From Pseudophaeomoniella oleicola (lineage: Eukaryota > Ascomycota > Eurotiomycetes > Phaeomoniellales > Phaeomoniellaceae), in contig QWDQ01000043.1 of assembly GCA_003868215.1 (NCBI GenBank), forward strand, positions 62,001-126,000: a stretch of DNA of 64,000 bases. The letters run 5' to 3'. The position numbers were made by a program, and so were the translations under genes. The number at the start of each line of letters is the position of its first letter. The stretch's first letter is position 1. Positions 34,742 to 46,144 of the stretch are shown here, piece after piece. The notes beneath the pieces are model-generated. The model searched no databases and was not told the DNA's origin. It worked only from the letters and a program-made list of their open reading frames with translations.

Positions 34742-35732
34742 TCATGATTTAGCCTTCTGCAAGCTCAACCTCAAATCATCCCAGTTCATGCCGTCGATTT
34801 TTGGTCCCCTGTTCCGGTCTATGGCACCAATGCCACCATGATCCCTGCCCATAGCGATGCGTCTGATGATGATGGTGTCCTTTGCGTTTTGGCATTGCGC
34901 ACCTTGACCGTACAGGAGACATTCTTCGAACCAGGCCGCTTCCTCCGGTGTGAAAGGGAGGGCCACCAGCTCTAAAGCTCGAGCGGCCCGCTCTTCTCCA
35001 TTGCCTTCTGAATGCACGAATACCACGAGCTTTTCGAAGAGGTCATGATGCTTGTCTTCTGATAATTTCTCGGCAAATGTATAGGCCTCAGTAACGCTCG
35101 CTTTAGCCAGCAGAATGAAATAGGCTTCCAAGACCTTATCGCTTGCCAGCGGCGGAGAGATAGTAACGTAGTAACTCATAGCAAGTCCATCTCCCGGATC
35201 CTCATGCTTGATTAGAGTCCAGAGGATCTCATCGGTGAAAGTTGGTGTCAATGAAGGGTCTGTAAGGTAATCCACCGCATTCGCGAGATGACCACGGTCA
35301 AGCTCCCATAAACCTGTGATTAGGATCAAGTATTTTGAAGGAAGATACACCTGCCGCACAAACTGTTGATCGATATTCGACAATTGGCGCGCACAGTCTT
35401 TGAGGATGTAATAGAGCAAAGCGTGTTTCTGATAGTCGGCAGTGGTACTCTTGACAATCTTATTGAAAAGGTTGCGTAATTCTCCATTAGAGGCTGGTGG
35501 ATACTGCTTGGTCACTTTCCAAAGTGAATGTCAGAGCTGAAATTTCATCACATTGCTGGTAGATCTGCTAATTCTCACCATTCTTGAGTCCAATGCTCTC
35601 GAGGATGCGGTCGAAGAATAGCTTTCCTTCAAACACTTTCCGTCGTGTTCTAATCTGCTCAACGGTCTTCGGATCGTAAGAGTACCCCGACTTTTGTTGG
35701 AAGACAGTATCGAAGCTCATCCAATCCAACAT
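34742..35732 (-). CDS. ELYS-like nuclear pore protein
   Basis: Exons 35732-35579 and 35514-34742 give 308 residues. The N terminus (MLDWMSFDTVFQQKSGYSYD, then KLFFDRILESIGLKN) and the helical repeat body (TADYQKHALLYYILKDCA, YLPSKYLILITGLWELDRG, HLANAVDYLTDPSLTP) match the fungal ELYS domain found in short fungal proteins such as S. pombe Ely5, which sit on the outer ring of the nuclear pore. Animal ELYS adds a beta-propeller and an AT-hook that are absent here, as expected for fungi. The 64-nt intron has a CTGAC branch point and an AAG acceptor. Divergent from SMC4 across 240 bp. Confidence 0.85.
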
Positions 35733-35972
35733 CTTGAGATCGTCGCTATGACTGTCTTATACTCCTTGATTTCCAAAAGGTTCCGATATGAGGCGTATCT
35801 TGATCGACATCGCGACAAGCTTCTCCACATTGAATATTTGGGGAGTTGGAGTAATTGTTGATGCACGCTTTCCCGATAAGGATAATTGTTGATTAGAGAC
35901 ACTCGCGTCGGCGGATCTTTAACACTTTGACAGTCATCGCCATCGGTCAGCAATAGGCAGAATCCCATCGAA
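35733..35972. promoter_or_regulatory. short divergent promoter, ELYS-like / SMC4
   Basis: Only 240 bp separate the two ATGs, so the genes almost surely share a bidirectional promoter. It includes TCGCGA and a CTCGCGTC motif that resemble the CGCG core of G1/S (MBF-type) sites, but neither is a full ACGCGT box. Confidence 0.5.
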
Positions 35973-38900
35973 ATGGCATCAATTTCACCTACTCGACCGT
36001 CGCGGCGGGTGGCAAGACGCAATGTCATTGTAGAAGAATCAGACGAAGAGACGATGACACCCAAGAAAGTAGACGAGCGTGAAGAGGAAGAATTCACACC
36101 AGCACCGAAAAGAAGCCCACGAAAACCTGCAGAAAGACGGCGGAGGACTATCGCAGATGTCACAGCTTCTGCCAAAGGGAGCACCAGGACTAGGAGGACA
36201 CTACAAAGCGAGAACATTGAACCATCGCAGATTTTTGAACCTGACGAGACTGTTGTACCCGATGTGCCTGCGTCACCATCAAAGCGAGCATCGCCGCGTA
36301 AGCGACAAAGTACAGCTTCACGAACAAAACGCATGTCTGTTGCACCAGAAACACCAGAATTGCCTCCTCCACTACCGACACCCGCACCATCAATGTCACC
36401 GGAGCCACAACAACGTGAGAGTACTCCTCTGGCAGATATTACGGCTCAGGCAATCAATACCGATGTCACTTCTCCGCCAGAAGAGAAACCTACTGCCGCA
36501 ATAAGTCAGGTAGAAGTCGAGAAAATCAATCCGATGACTACCGTCCTGGAAAAGCCGATGGACATCGTTATAAAGGCTAGAGCTACAGCTGTACCGGTTG
36601 TCGAGGAACAGACAGGGCCAAAACCTCGAATGGTCATTGATCGACTGGTGATGACAAATTTCAAAAGCTACTCTGGCAGACAAGTCGTTGGGCCATTCCA
36701 CGTCTCATTTTCATCCGTTGTTGGCCCGAACGGGTCAGGCAAGTCGAACGTCATTGACTCATTGCTCTTCGTTTTCGGTTTCCGCGCGAGCAAAATGAGA
36801 CAAGGCAAGCTTTCAGCACTTATACACAATTCCGCACAACATCAAGACCTTGACTTTTGTGAGGTCGAGGTTCACTTTCAAGAGATCTTGGATCTCCCAC
36901 ATGGTGGCCATGAAATATTACCAGATACAAGGCTGGTAGTTTCCCGAAAAGCTTTCAAGAATAACTCGAGCACCTACTATTTGAATGGAAGGACAACAAA
37001 TTTCACGACCGTCACAACTCTGCTCAAGGACAAGGGTATTGATTTAGACCATAAACGGTTCCTTATTCTCCAGGGAGAAGTGGAATCCATTGCTCAGATG
37101 AAGCCGAAAGCAGCTACTGAGCATGATGATGGTCTTCTAGAGTACCTTGAAGATATCATCGGGACTTCGAAGTATAAAGCACCAATTGAAGAAGCGGCAG
37201 CAGAGGTCGAGACGTTGAACGAAGTTTGTGTAGAGAAGAATGGCCGTGTGCAGCACGTTGAGAAAGAGAAAAACAACCTAGAGGACAAGAAAAATAAAGC
37301 GCTTGCATATATCAAGGATGAGAATGAGCTTGCAGAGAAGCAGTCTACACTATATCAGATCTACATTGCTGAATGCGAAGATAACGCATTTGTCACCCAG
37401 GAGGCCATAGATGAAATTCAAGGCCAGCTGAATTCAGAACTCGAAAAACACGCCGGCAGTGAAGACAATATCAAGTCGCTTGAAAAAGCCTACAAAAAGG
37501 CCGCCAAGGACTACGATGCGACAGAAAAGGCTACACAGGAAATGACAAAAGAACTTGCGAAGTATGAGAAGGAAAGTGTCAAACATGAGGAGAGGAGAAA
37601 ATTCATCGTTGGAAAGCAAAAGAAAGCCGAAAAAGCGGCGACCACAAGTCGCTTATCAGCATCCGAGGCGCGGAGCTTGGTTGAGAAACACAGCGACGAC
37701 ATTGACAACAAAGGAGCGGAGATTGAAAAGCTGGAAGAGGAAATGGCGGAAGAAGAGCAGGAATTGGTATCAATTCGAGAGTCTCTCAAGGGCAAGACTC
37801 AAGGTCTATCCGACCAAATTGCCGTCAAACAGAAGTCACTGGAGCCCTGGAAGGCGAAGATCAATGACAAGCAATCCGCAATCGCCGTAGCTCAATCAGA
37901 GTTGGACATCCTTCAAGAAAAGGCAAATGCAGGCACTGTGGCCTTGGAAGAGGCTCAGTCGAAAATCGAGATCATTGAGAAAAGCATCTCGGAGAAGTCT
38001 GAGGAAATTCAACGACGGCAAGCAGAAAAGCATCGCCTGGAAAAGGATGTACGAAAGATTCAAGATGCTCTGCAGAAGCTTGCCAGCAGTGAGCCAGAAG
38101 TACGAGCACAGATCTCAGGCGCCAGGCAGAAGGCGGACGAGGCCCGAGCAAGCCTCGCCAGTTCCCAGAACCAAGGCAACGTCTTGAAGGGTCTCATGAG
38201 GCTCAAAGAATCTGGGCGAATTGAAGGCTTCCATGGACGGCTCGGAAACCTTGGGACAATCGACCAGAAGTATGATGTTGCAATCTCAACAGCTTGCCCA
38301 TCATTAAATAATATGGTTGTAGACAACGTTGAAGTTGGACAACAGTGCATTGAATATCTCAGAAAGAATAACCTGGGACGTGCCAATTTCATTCTGATCG
38401 ACAGACTGGCTAAACGGGACCTGTCTCCCATTTCGACGCCTGAGAATGCTCCTCGCCTGTTTGATCTTGTCAAGCCCAAAGACGACAGACTTGCACCTGC
38501 ATTCTTTAGTGTGATGCAGAACACGCTGGTTGCGAAGGATCTGGAGCAAGCGAATAGGATAGCCTACGGTGCCCGAAGGTGGCGCGTTGTCACGCTTGAT
38601 GGGCAGCTGATTGATGTCTCAGGTACAATGAGCGGTGGAGGCACAAGGGTTGCCCGAGGAGCGATGTCGGCGAAGCTTGTGGCTGAAACTACAAAGGAGC
38701 AAGTAGAAAAGTTAGAGCTTGATCGTGATCAACTCGAGAAGCAATTCCAAGCTTTTATGGACAAGCAAAGGGAACTGGAAGGTAACCTTCGGCAAAAGCA
38801 AGAGGAACTCCCCCAAACCGAGACGCTGTTGCAGAAGTTGAACTTGGAGCTTGAGAGCAGCAAACGCAACCTCACCGATGCTCAGAGAAGGGTTCAAGAA

Positions 38901-40397
38901 TTGGCAGGAGAGCTCAAGAATAACAAGACTGATGATAGCCAATTGAAGGCTCTCGAAAAACACATGGCTAGCCTGCAGAGAGAACTCGACCAGCTCCATG
39001 CTCAAACTGCAGGTATTGAGGACGAAATACATGCACTCCAGGATAAGATCATGGAAGTAGGAGGAGTCAGACTAAGAAGTCAGAAAGCCAAGGTCGACGG
39101 CCTCAAAGAGCAGATAAATATGCTAAGTGAGGAGGTCTCGAGTGCTGAAGTGGCGAAGACCAAGAATGAGAAACTTAAAACAAAGCATGAAAAGGCAAAA
39201 GCTGATGCCGAGAAGGAACTTGAAGCCCTGGAGAGGGATGCCGCAAAGCTCGAAGCAGATATCGAAGCACAATCGGCGGATGCTTCAGGATCAAAAGCCC
39301 GAGTGGAGGAGGCACAGCATGCACTCGAGATCAAAAAGGACGAATTGTTAGATTTGAAGAAAGACCTCGATGAGCGCACCGCCGAGCTGAACTCTACACG
39401 TGCCGTCGAGATAGAAATGCGCAATAAGCTTGAAGAAAACCAGAAGGTATTAGCCGAGAACGAAAAGAAAAATCGTTATTGGCAAGAAAAGTTGTCTAAG
39501 CTGGCATTACAAGACGTCGCGGACCTCGAGGGTACTGATGACAAACAGCAAGTGTCTGAAGACGAAGTTCGTGCCGACGAAAACATAGAGGGAGAGACTC
39601 AGGCACAAGAAGAGAAAGTTTCCGGAAAGAATTTGCCTACATATACCAAGGATGAGCTGCTGGATATGTCGAAAGACAGACTCAAGGCTGCTATCGCAGC
39701 TCTCGAAGAACGCACACAGAATGCATCTATCGATCTCTCTGTTCTCGCCGAGTACCGACGCCGTTGCAATGAGCTTGCTGCTAGGACAGCGGACCTCAGC
39801 TCCGCTCTTGCAACGCGTGATGCAGCCAAGTCTCGTCTTGATCAGCTTCGTACCCTTCGGCTTACGGGCTTCATGACCGGCTTTTCTCAGATCTCTCTTC
39901 GATTGAAAGAGATGTACCAAATGATTACCATGGGTGGTAATGCTGAATTAGAATTGGTGGACAGTCTCGACCCCTTCAGCGAAGGTATCCTCTTTTCGGT
40001 CATGCCACCTAAGAAGTCATGGAAGAATATCAGTAATCTGTCCGGTGGCGAGAAAACCTTGAGTAGTTTGGCTTTGGTGTTTGCTCTACACCATTACAAG
40101 CCGACGCCTTTGTATGTCATGGACGAGATTGATGCAGCCTTGGATTTCAGAAACGTAAGTCATTTCTTTGTCGTCTTTTCTCTTTTGTTTTGATCGAGAT
40201 GCTAATAGCAAGGGTGACAGGTTTCAATCGTGGCCTCCTATATCAAGGAACGTACTAAAAACGCGCAGTTCATTGTCATCAGTCTACGGAACAATATGTT
40301 CGAGTTGGCAAGCCGTTTGGTCGGGATATATAAGGTCAATCACATGACAAAAAGCGTTACAGTCGAGAACAAGGATTACATTGCTTTGCAGAGGTAA
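35973..40397 (+). CDS. SMC4: condensin core subunit SMC4
   Basis: ATPase subunit of condensin I, paired with SMC2, that compacts mitotic chromosomes. Exons 35973-40154 and 40221-40397 (66-nt intron inside the C-terminal ATPase) give 1452 residues. The first ~220 residues are a basic, Ser/Pro-rich extension. Walker A is VVGPNGSGKSNVIDSLLFVF (about 250-268); the Q-loop region ILQGEVESIAQMKPKA and EDIIGTSKYK are SMC4-specific. Long coiled coils flank the hinge (about 745-905; GRLGNLGTIDQKYDVAIS, then TMSGGGTRVARGAMS). The C-terminal lobe has the signature NLSGGEKTLSSLALVFALHH (about 1353) and Walker B PLYVMDEIDAALDFRNVS. Length is normal for fungal SMC4 and no key residue is missing. Confidence 0.98.
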
Positions 40398-40570
40398 CAT
40401 GTTGAGGTTGCAAGAAAGTATGATTGATGGCTGTCATGATTCTATATGCATATTGATGTTGGGTGGCAAAGGACGGAGTTTTAGGTAATCGAGGGACGTA
40501 TAGCATTTTGAACAACGTACTACGGTCTGGAGGTGGTGGCATGGATTTGTATGAATACAACTAATACCAT

Positions 40571-42022
40571 TCAAGGCTTGTTTTCTGCGAAAAGATTGGC
40601 CGAAGTTTCCACCACTGATTCCATAATCTCTTGGTCCTTTTCTTTGCGTGAATCTGAATCAATCAGCTCGCTAATAGAGTGTGATGGCGGAGCAATGTCA
40701 TTGGTGTTGTCACTATTGCCAGTCTGTGCCAAAGCCTCCTTAGGTATGAGATTCTCGTCGCTTTCGATTTCGTCAACAGTAACCCCGACATCTCCTTCAC
40801 TGACAGATTGTCCACTCTTCTGATGCTTGAGTGTTGCCCCTTTCCTCTTTGGCATCACTTTGGTAAAAGCCTCGCCCCAGTCTCCGCATTCCAGCCACCG
40901 GATCATGATCTCGCAAACATGATTTGTCGCGAGCACTGTGCGGCTCTGCATCGACATGTATTCGCCTATCGGAAGCTTGGCCGTTCTAAGAGGAGCGCCT
41001 TGAGATGTGTCGGCTCCGGCGTCACGGGCTAGTCGGTAACAGATTCCTTTGTGTCGGTTCTTGTCGACTAGACCACCTATTATGTAAGTGGATTTAGGTG
41101 CGAGGTGTCTCAGCGTGTAGGGAGAGTCGGATGTCAAGTAGACGATTTCTCCTGGTGTACCGAGGGGTGGTAGTTCTTCGCTTGTGAAATTTTCTGCCGC
41201 TCCCATGTCTCGATCGGTAGCATTCTCACTGCCGTTCGCGAACGGTGGTGCATTCGACGCGAGAGCCCCAGCTATGGCACCTCCCTTGGGACCTTCCATC
41301 ATATCTTTGGCCTTCTTGGCTGCTTCCATGAAACTTTCTGGCACGAAATCAATGCCTTTCCAGTTCTCATATTGGCGAGAAAGAGCAGTGTCAAATCTGT
41401 CTTTCAAGGTACCGCCCCAAGAACTCACCACTAAGTGTGCTTGGAACGGGGCACGGTGGTTGTCGCTATAACAACGAGTGAGCTGCGAGCCTAGCGATAC
41501 TAACTCGGAACCGTTCATAAGATCATTGAACTGGCAGTCTAGTAACAGTGTCACTGGTAAAAGAGTTGGACGTAGGCGTTGTTTCCCTTTAGGGCTCGAA
41601 TGTCCTCCTGTGACGCCTCTTTGTTGCCTGTCCGCTAATCTTTCTGTACGCCTTCTTTCCTTTTTCTCTTTGGCTTTCTGCTTCCGTTTGGCTTTGCGAT
41701 CCTCGCGACCAGCTTCCCATAGTTCGTCCCGTCTTAATTTCTTGAGCTGATTTTTAGACAACGGTTTGGCTTGATCTACGCCTGTTAAGGTTGGGTCAAT
41801 TTCAACCTTTACGTCTTCGCCATGGTGGCCATCCTCAGCGTCTGAATTAGAGCTATCCGAGCCATTTTGTTCTTTCACACTTTTGGGATATGGGCCTGTG
41901 CTGATGGTGGGCTCGCCCGTGGCAGCTTTCGAGGGCAGAGAGATGCCTGAAGATCCGTCCGAATCCTTAGCTTGGCCATTGTCCAGCTTTCTTAACTTCT
42001 GGGGTCTTTCTTCGGCCTCCAT
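40571..42022 (-). CDS. TRM10: tRNA (guanine-N1-)-methyltransferase Trm10
   Basis: SPOUT-fold SAM-dependent enzyme making m1G at position 9 of tRNAs. Single exon, 483 residues from ATG 42022. An in-frame ATG at 42130 would add 36 residues but would read through a CCAAT box and does not look like coding sequence, so I prefer 42022. After an acidic/disordered start comes a basic helix (KNQLKKLRRDELWEAGRED, then RKAKRKQKAKEKKERRRTE), then the SPOUT domain: LPVTLLLDCQFNDLM, EIVYLTSDSPYTLRHLAP, TYIIGGLVDKNRHKGICY, LPIGEYMSMQSRTVLATNH and VCEIMIRWLECGDWGEAF. These cover the SAM-binding knot and the catalytic region. A ~50-residue insert in the middle (about 225-275) is low in complexity. It ends 173 bp from the convergent SMC4 stop. 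Confidence 0.95.
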   Translation of the reverse strand: MEAEERPQKLRKLDNGQAKDSDGSSGISLPSKAATGEPTISTGPYPKSVKEQNGSDSSNSDAEDGHHGEDVKVEIDPTLTGVDQAKPLSKNQLKKLRRDELWEAGREDRKAKRKQKAKEKKERRRTERLADRQQRGVTGGHSSPKGKQRLRPTLLPVTLLLDCQFNDLMNGSELVSLGSQLTRCYSDNHRAPFQAHLVVSSWGGTLKDRFDTALSRQYENWKGIDFVPESFMEAAKKAKDMMEGPKGGAIAGALASNAPPFANGSENATDRDMGAAENFTSEELPPLGTPGEIVYLTSDSPYTLRHLAPKSTYIIGGLVDKNRHKGICYRLARDAGADTSQGAPLRTAKLPIGEYMSMQSRTVLATNHVCEIMIRWLECGDWGEAFTKVMPKRKGATLKHQKSGQSVSEGDVGVTVDEIESDENLIPKEALAQTGNSDNTNDIAPPSHSISELIDSDSRKEKDQEIMESVVETSANLFAENKP

Positions 42023-42227
42023 TGTCTGTTGAATGTTGAGTCTCAATATCGCTTCATGTTGCGAGAAGGAATACTTTTCTGATGTGACCTTAAAATTCCA
42101 ACCAATCAGAGGGGCTAAATTAATGCTCATAGTTTGGAGGCTTGGCGTTATCCATTGACTTCACAGCTTCAAACCCGCGGATCCTATTACAAACATACAA
42201 CATCGTCAGGTATAACCATTGCCAAAC
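42023..42227. promoter_or_regulatory. divergent promoter TRM10 / NDUFA13 with CCAAT box
   Basis: 205 bp between the ATGs. ACCAATCAGA at 42101-42110 carries a canonical CCAAT box (42102-42106) about 120 bp before the NDUFA13 ATG. CCAAT boxes are bound by the HAP/CBC complex, known in fungi to control respiratory genes. That this site controls NDUFA13 is inference. Confidence 0.6.
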
Positions 42228-42815
42228 ATGCCTCAGGATATGCCCCCGGTGGGCGGCTACAATGCCGTCCAGTACAAGGTGAGCACTGTCTAAATAACAT
42301 GGATCTTTCGAGTTGCTAACGTGAAGCGTGTAGAGAAACATACCTGTCCGTGGTTTCCGACCTTCGATCTATCTGCTCGGTATGGGAGTTGTCATGGCCT
42401 ATGGGTGGAGGCAACTATTCCTGGGGATCAGAGAGAGAAAGTACGTGCAGAAAATGATTGCCCGCCCTCGTGCGGTATCACCTGGAAATGCGCTTGTCTG
42501 ACTTCTACTTAGTGAACTTGCGCGCGAGAAGATGTGGTCTAGAATATATTTGACACCATTGCTACAAGCGGAAGAAGACAGAGATCAGGTCAGAAGATAC
42601 TATGCCGACAAGGAAAGGGAGAAGGCATTATTGGGAACTGAGACCAGCGCGTACAACAGTGACAGGTATGTCTGGACCAACAACACTTTCACACACTTTT
42701 CGCCCTTGAAAGTGTCCAATGATCATTTTGCCATAATCTGGCGGATGCTGACATCTTTTGAATTAGGTTCGTCAAGCCTACTTTCGCATACACACCCAGC
42801 GAGGTCACCAAATAG
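42228..42815 (+). CDS. mitochondrial complex I subunit NDUFA13 (GRIM-19/B16.6)
   Basis: Accessory subunit of NADH:ubiquinone oxidoreductase in the inner mitochondrial membrane. Four exons (42228-42278, 42334-42440, 42513-42665, 42767-42815) join in frame to 119 residues. The N-terminal MPQDMPPVGGYNAVQYKRN and IPVRGFRPSIYLLGMGVVM form the family signature with a single membrane span (about 26-45). A charged helix follows (NELAREKMWSRIYLTPLLQA, EEDRDQVRRYYADKEREKA) and the end is FVKPTFAYTPSEVTK. There is no cleavable targeting sequence, as usual for this subunit. Presence of complex I also argues against budding yeasts that lack it. Introns are 55, 72 and 101 nt. Confidence 0.94.
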
Positions 42816-43774
42816 ACGATCGGCAGCTTGGCCCACCTGCGTATACTGTCGCATCAGGTACCAGCAAGAAAGTTGTGTTCATTGGCAAACTGGCGTTTAT
42901 CTTCATCTTGGGAATGTATATATGATAGCGAAGAACAAGTGAAAAATCATAGTGAGCAACGTTTGGTCGAGTCGCCGAGGGAGAGCGTTCTCGAAACGGA
43001 GAGGAAGTTCCATCGACGAAGGACTCGCTGCGCTGGCCCACTAGCTCCGGGGTCAGCGAACGTCAGACACTGGTTTCCATTTGCTTAGCATGTAGAAGGA
43101 TTGACTGCCATCCTCTTTCGCGTCAGAGGCATATGTTTGTTGTTCAATACACAACTTCTGGACCAGAGATGTTCGCGATTGTGAACAATTGTTCATCGTA
43201 TCCATTGGCTGGCTTCTAATGCAGATACTTGTTTCTATATAGGTGCTTGTCTCTCTTTACTGGTTTCTCCCGTAGTACAATCTATAGTTGAACCAGTATA
43301 TATTGCTTGTAGGACAGTCTGCTTCATGAAACTTCTGTCAAGGTGCCATCGTGACGCCTTCCGTCTTCGTAGGAGAGAAGATGCTTAATCTCGAGAGAGG
43401 CTTTCTTTGCGATGGATAGTCACTGAAGGTATATCATATACAAGTATGGCTTCTAGTCTATATTGAATTGCTTAGCATAACAAGTGTTGAAACGATTACG
43501 TGTGCCCCGGCTCCGTGACGTACCGATAATTGGAGATAGAGGGACACGGGGAAGCCCGCTCACCATAGACGTACTCCCTACCTATGATGTAGGCAGTATC
43601 ATCACTCATACTCGCACGGCTAGATCGTACGAAACTGGCTGAAACGGCATTGCTAGAGTCAGCCTCCTCCGTCCATCCAGTCTGCCAGGTGAATTGCAGA
43701 TTCCGACAACCGCATTTGCGTTACATCCGCCCACCAAACCTATGGCGTCAAGCTGACGGCGCCATACCTTTAAT
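42816..43774. other. intergenic, NDUFA13 3' flank and GH5 promoter
   Basis: 959 bp between tandem plus-strand genes. No coding frame or known element that I can support. Confidence 0.4.
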
Positions 43775-46144
43775 ATGACTTCGAATCGCCTGCGAATTGA
43801 CGGCACGAGATTTCGTGACACGCTGGGCCGTGAAGTCTCCTTCAGGGGTATCAACGTGAGTGGCGACTCAAAGCTGCCCCGAAGTCCGGATCTACCATCG
43901 CATGACCCAAATGGCTTCTTTGACGGAGACAATGTTTCTTTCGTTGGGAGGCCCTTCACTAAAGAGGAGGCACGAGAGCATTTTGGAAGACTGAAAAAAT
44001 GGGGTTATAACCTTATTCGATATATTTTTACGTGGGAAGCACTTGAACATGAAGGTCCTGGGAAATACGATGAGGAGTTCATTGAGCATACCATCGTGAT
44101 GCTCCGGATCGCGAAGGAGTATGGCTTCTATGTTATCATGGACCCTCATCAGGATGTGGTAAGATGTCTAGAATACCCTCTTGGAGTTCTTTACTCATAG
44201 CTGCAGTGGTCTCGCTTTTCAGGGGGTTCAGGTGCGCCGTTGTGGACGCTGTATGCCGCAGGCATAGACCCCAAGAGCTTCCTTAACACTCAAGCTGCCA
44301 TGGTCCATAACACATATCCAGATCCAGCAACATTTCCGAAAATGATATGGAGCACAAACTACACTCGTCTTGCTTGCCAGACACTGTTTACTCTCTTCTT
44401 CGGAGGCCGGGAATTCGCGCCAAAAGCGATCATCGATGGTAGAAATATCCAAGACTATCTCACGGACCATTATGTCTCGGCGTGCGGGCACCTTGCTAAG
44501 AGGATTCATGAAGCAGGTGACCTCGAGCACGAATGCATAATTGGATGGGAGACCATGAATGAACCAAATCGGGGCTTAATCAGCGTTGCAGACTTGACCA
44601 CATATCCACCAGAGCAGAAGCTGCACAAAGGGACCTCTCCGACACCTTGGCAAGCTATATTAACCGGCTCCGGCAGGCCATGCGAGATAGACACCTATGA
44701 ATTCGGAAGCTTTGGCCCGTCCAAAACTGGTCGCGAGCTCGTTGATCCGGAAGGTAGGAAGATGTGGCTTTCACCTGATTCCGACATGGATTCAAAGTAT
44801 GGCTGGAAACGTGACCCCAACTGGAAGCTTGGGGAATGCCTCTGGGCCCAACATGGCGTCTGGGATCCAGCAACGGATACTCTTCTCCAAAAAGACTATT
44901 TCTCGAAATCTCCTCGGACCGGCCAGAAGCTGGATTATGAAGCGTTTACCAACCTGTTTTACATGCAGCATTACCGTGCGTTTAGGGATGCTATCTGGAG
45001 CGTTTTTGAAGAGTCCTTCATGTTGTTGGAGCCACCTGTCCTTGAGATCCCGCCAACTCTGAAAGACACTCCTGACGATCATCCACTGCTTGTATTTGCT
45101 TCTCATTACTATGATGGTCTGACTCTTTTGACAAAGCATTGGAACCGTTTGTATAACGTTGATGTCTTTGGGGTACTGCGTGGTAGATACTGGGCTCCGG
45201 CCTTTGCACTGAAGGTTGGCGAAACGGCAATCAGAAACTGTTTGAGAGATCAACTCCAAGCCATCAGACAGGAAGGCTTGGACAACATGGGAGTACGCCC
45301 TTGCCTATTTACAGAAATTGGTATACCGTACGATATGGATGACAAGGAAGCCTACAAGACTGGCGACTACACAAGCCAGATACTCGCGATGGATGCAAAT
45401 CATTTTGCGCTCGAGGGCAGTGGTGCAAGTGGATTCACTTTGTGGACTTATGCGGGAACGGTAAGCTCTGTTTCGAAGACTTGACGAGCTTCGCTAATTG
45501 CATTCTAGAACGACCACCAATGGGGAGATTATTGGAATGGCGAAGATCTTTCTGTGTTCTCGAAAGACGACAAAGAGCTGCCGCTCGAGCCACAACCAGA
45601 CGTGCGGTCGGCAAATGCATCTACAGCTTCCCAGAATCCGACCAAATCGATCAATACCTCGAACCTCCAAGCATCACTCAAATCTCCTTCTATCTCCTCG
45701 GAACGTTCCAAGGAACCTGATGAACTCCGCTCTACACCGGGCTATCGGGCTGCCGAAGCGTTCGTCAGACCTTGGCCTATCAAAACTAATGGATCGGTAC
45801 AAAAGTTCGGGTTTGACCTGAAAAACTGTATATTCACCTTCAGCCTCGACGCTGATAAAGCTACACCAGAAGAGCACCCCACAGAAATCTACCTCCCCGA
45901 ATTCCATTTTTCTACATCTCAAACAAAAGTCGAGGTTTCCGGGGGAAAATGGACGATCTCAACGGATGAAATTGGCGGAGCCACCATGCAAGTGTTAAGG
46001 TGGTGGCATGGGGAAGGGGAGCAAAACATCAAGGTCCAAGGAGTGAAGAGGAGGCAAGGCGTATACATGGATCATGAAGCCGACGCTGATGAATTCGGGT
46101 ATTTCGACCAATATCGAAAGATGACTGGTTGCCAGGTGATGTGA
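43775..46144 (+). CDS. GH5 subfamily 12-like steryl/ceramide beta-glucosidase
   Basis: Retaining beta-glycosidase close to fungal ergosteryl-beta-glucosidase Sgl1 and the EGCrP glucosylceramidases, which recycle intracellular glycolipids. Exons 43775-44158, 44207-45460 and 45509-46144 give 757 residues. The (beta/alpha)8 barrel starts with FRGINVSGDSKLP and includes WGYNLIRYIFTWEALEHEGP and YVIMDPHQDVWSRFSGGSG. The acid/base Glu is E247 in WETMNEPNRG and the nucleophile E498 in CLFTEIGIPYDMDD. The active-site lining SGFTLWTYAGTNDHQWGDYW spans the second intron. The C-terminal ~150 residues form a beta-rich domain after a Ser-rich linker. There is no signal peptide, which fits a cytosolic enzyme. 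Sterol versus ceramide preference cannot be told from sequence alone. Confidence 0.9.

Noticed and set aside
34371-34745. 124-codon minus-strand frame overlapping the ELYS-like stop
   Set aside because: Arg/His-rich, not protein-like, lies in a probable 3' UTR.
42023-42130. Longer TRM10 start at 42130
   Set aside because: The 36 extra residues do not look conserved and cover a CCAAT box in a 205-bp divergent promoter.
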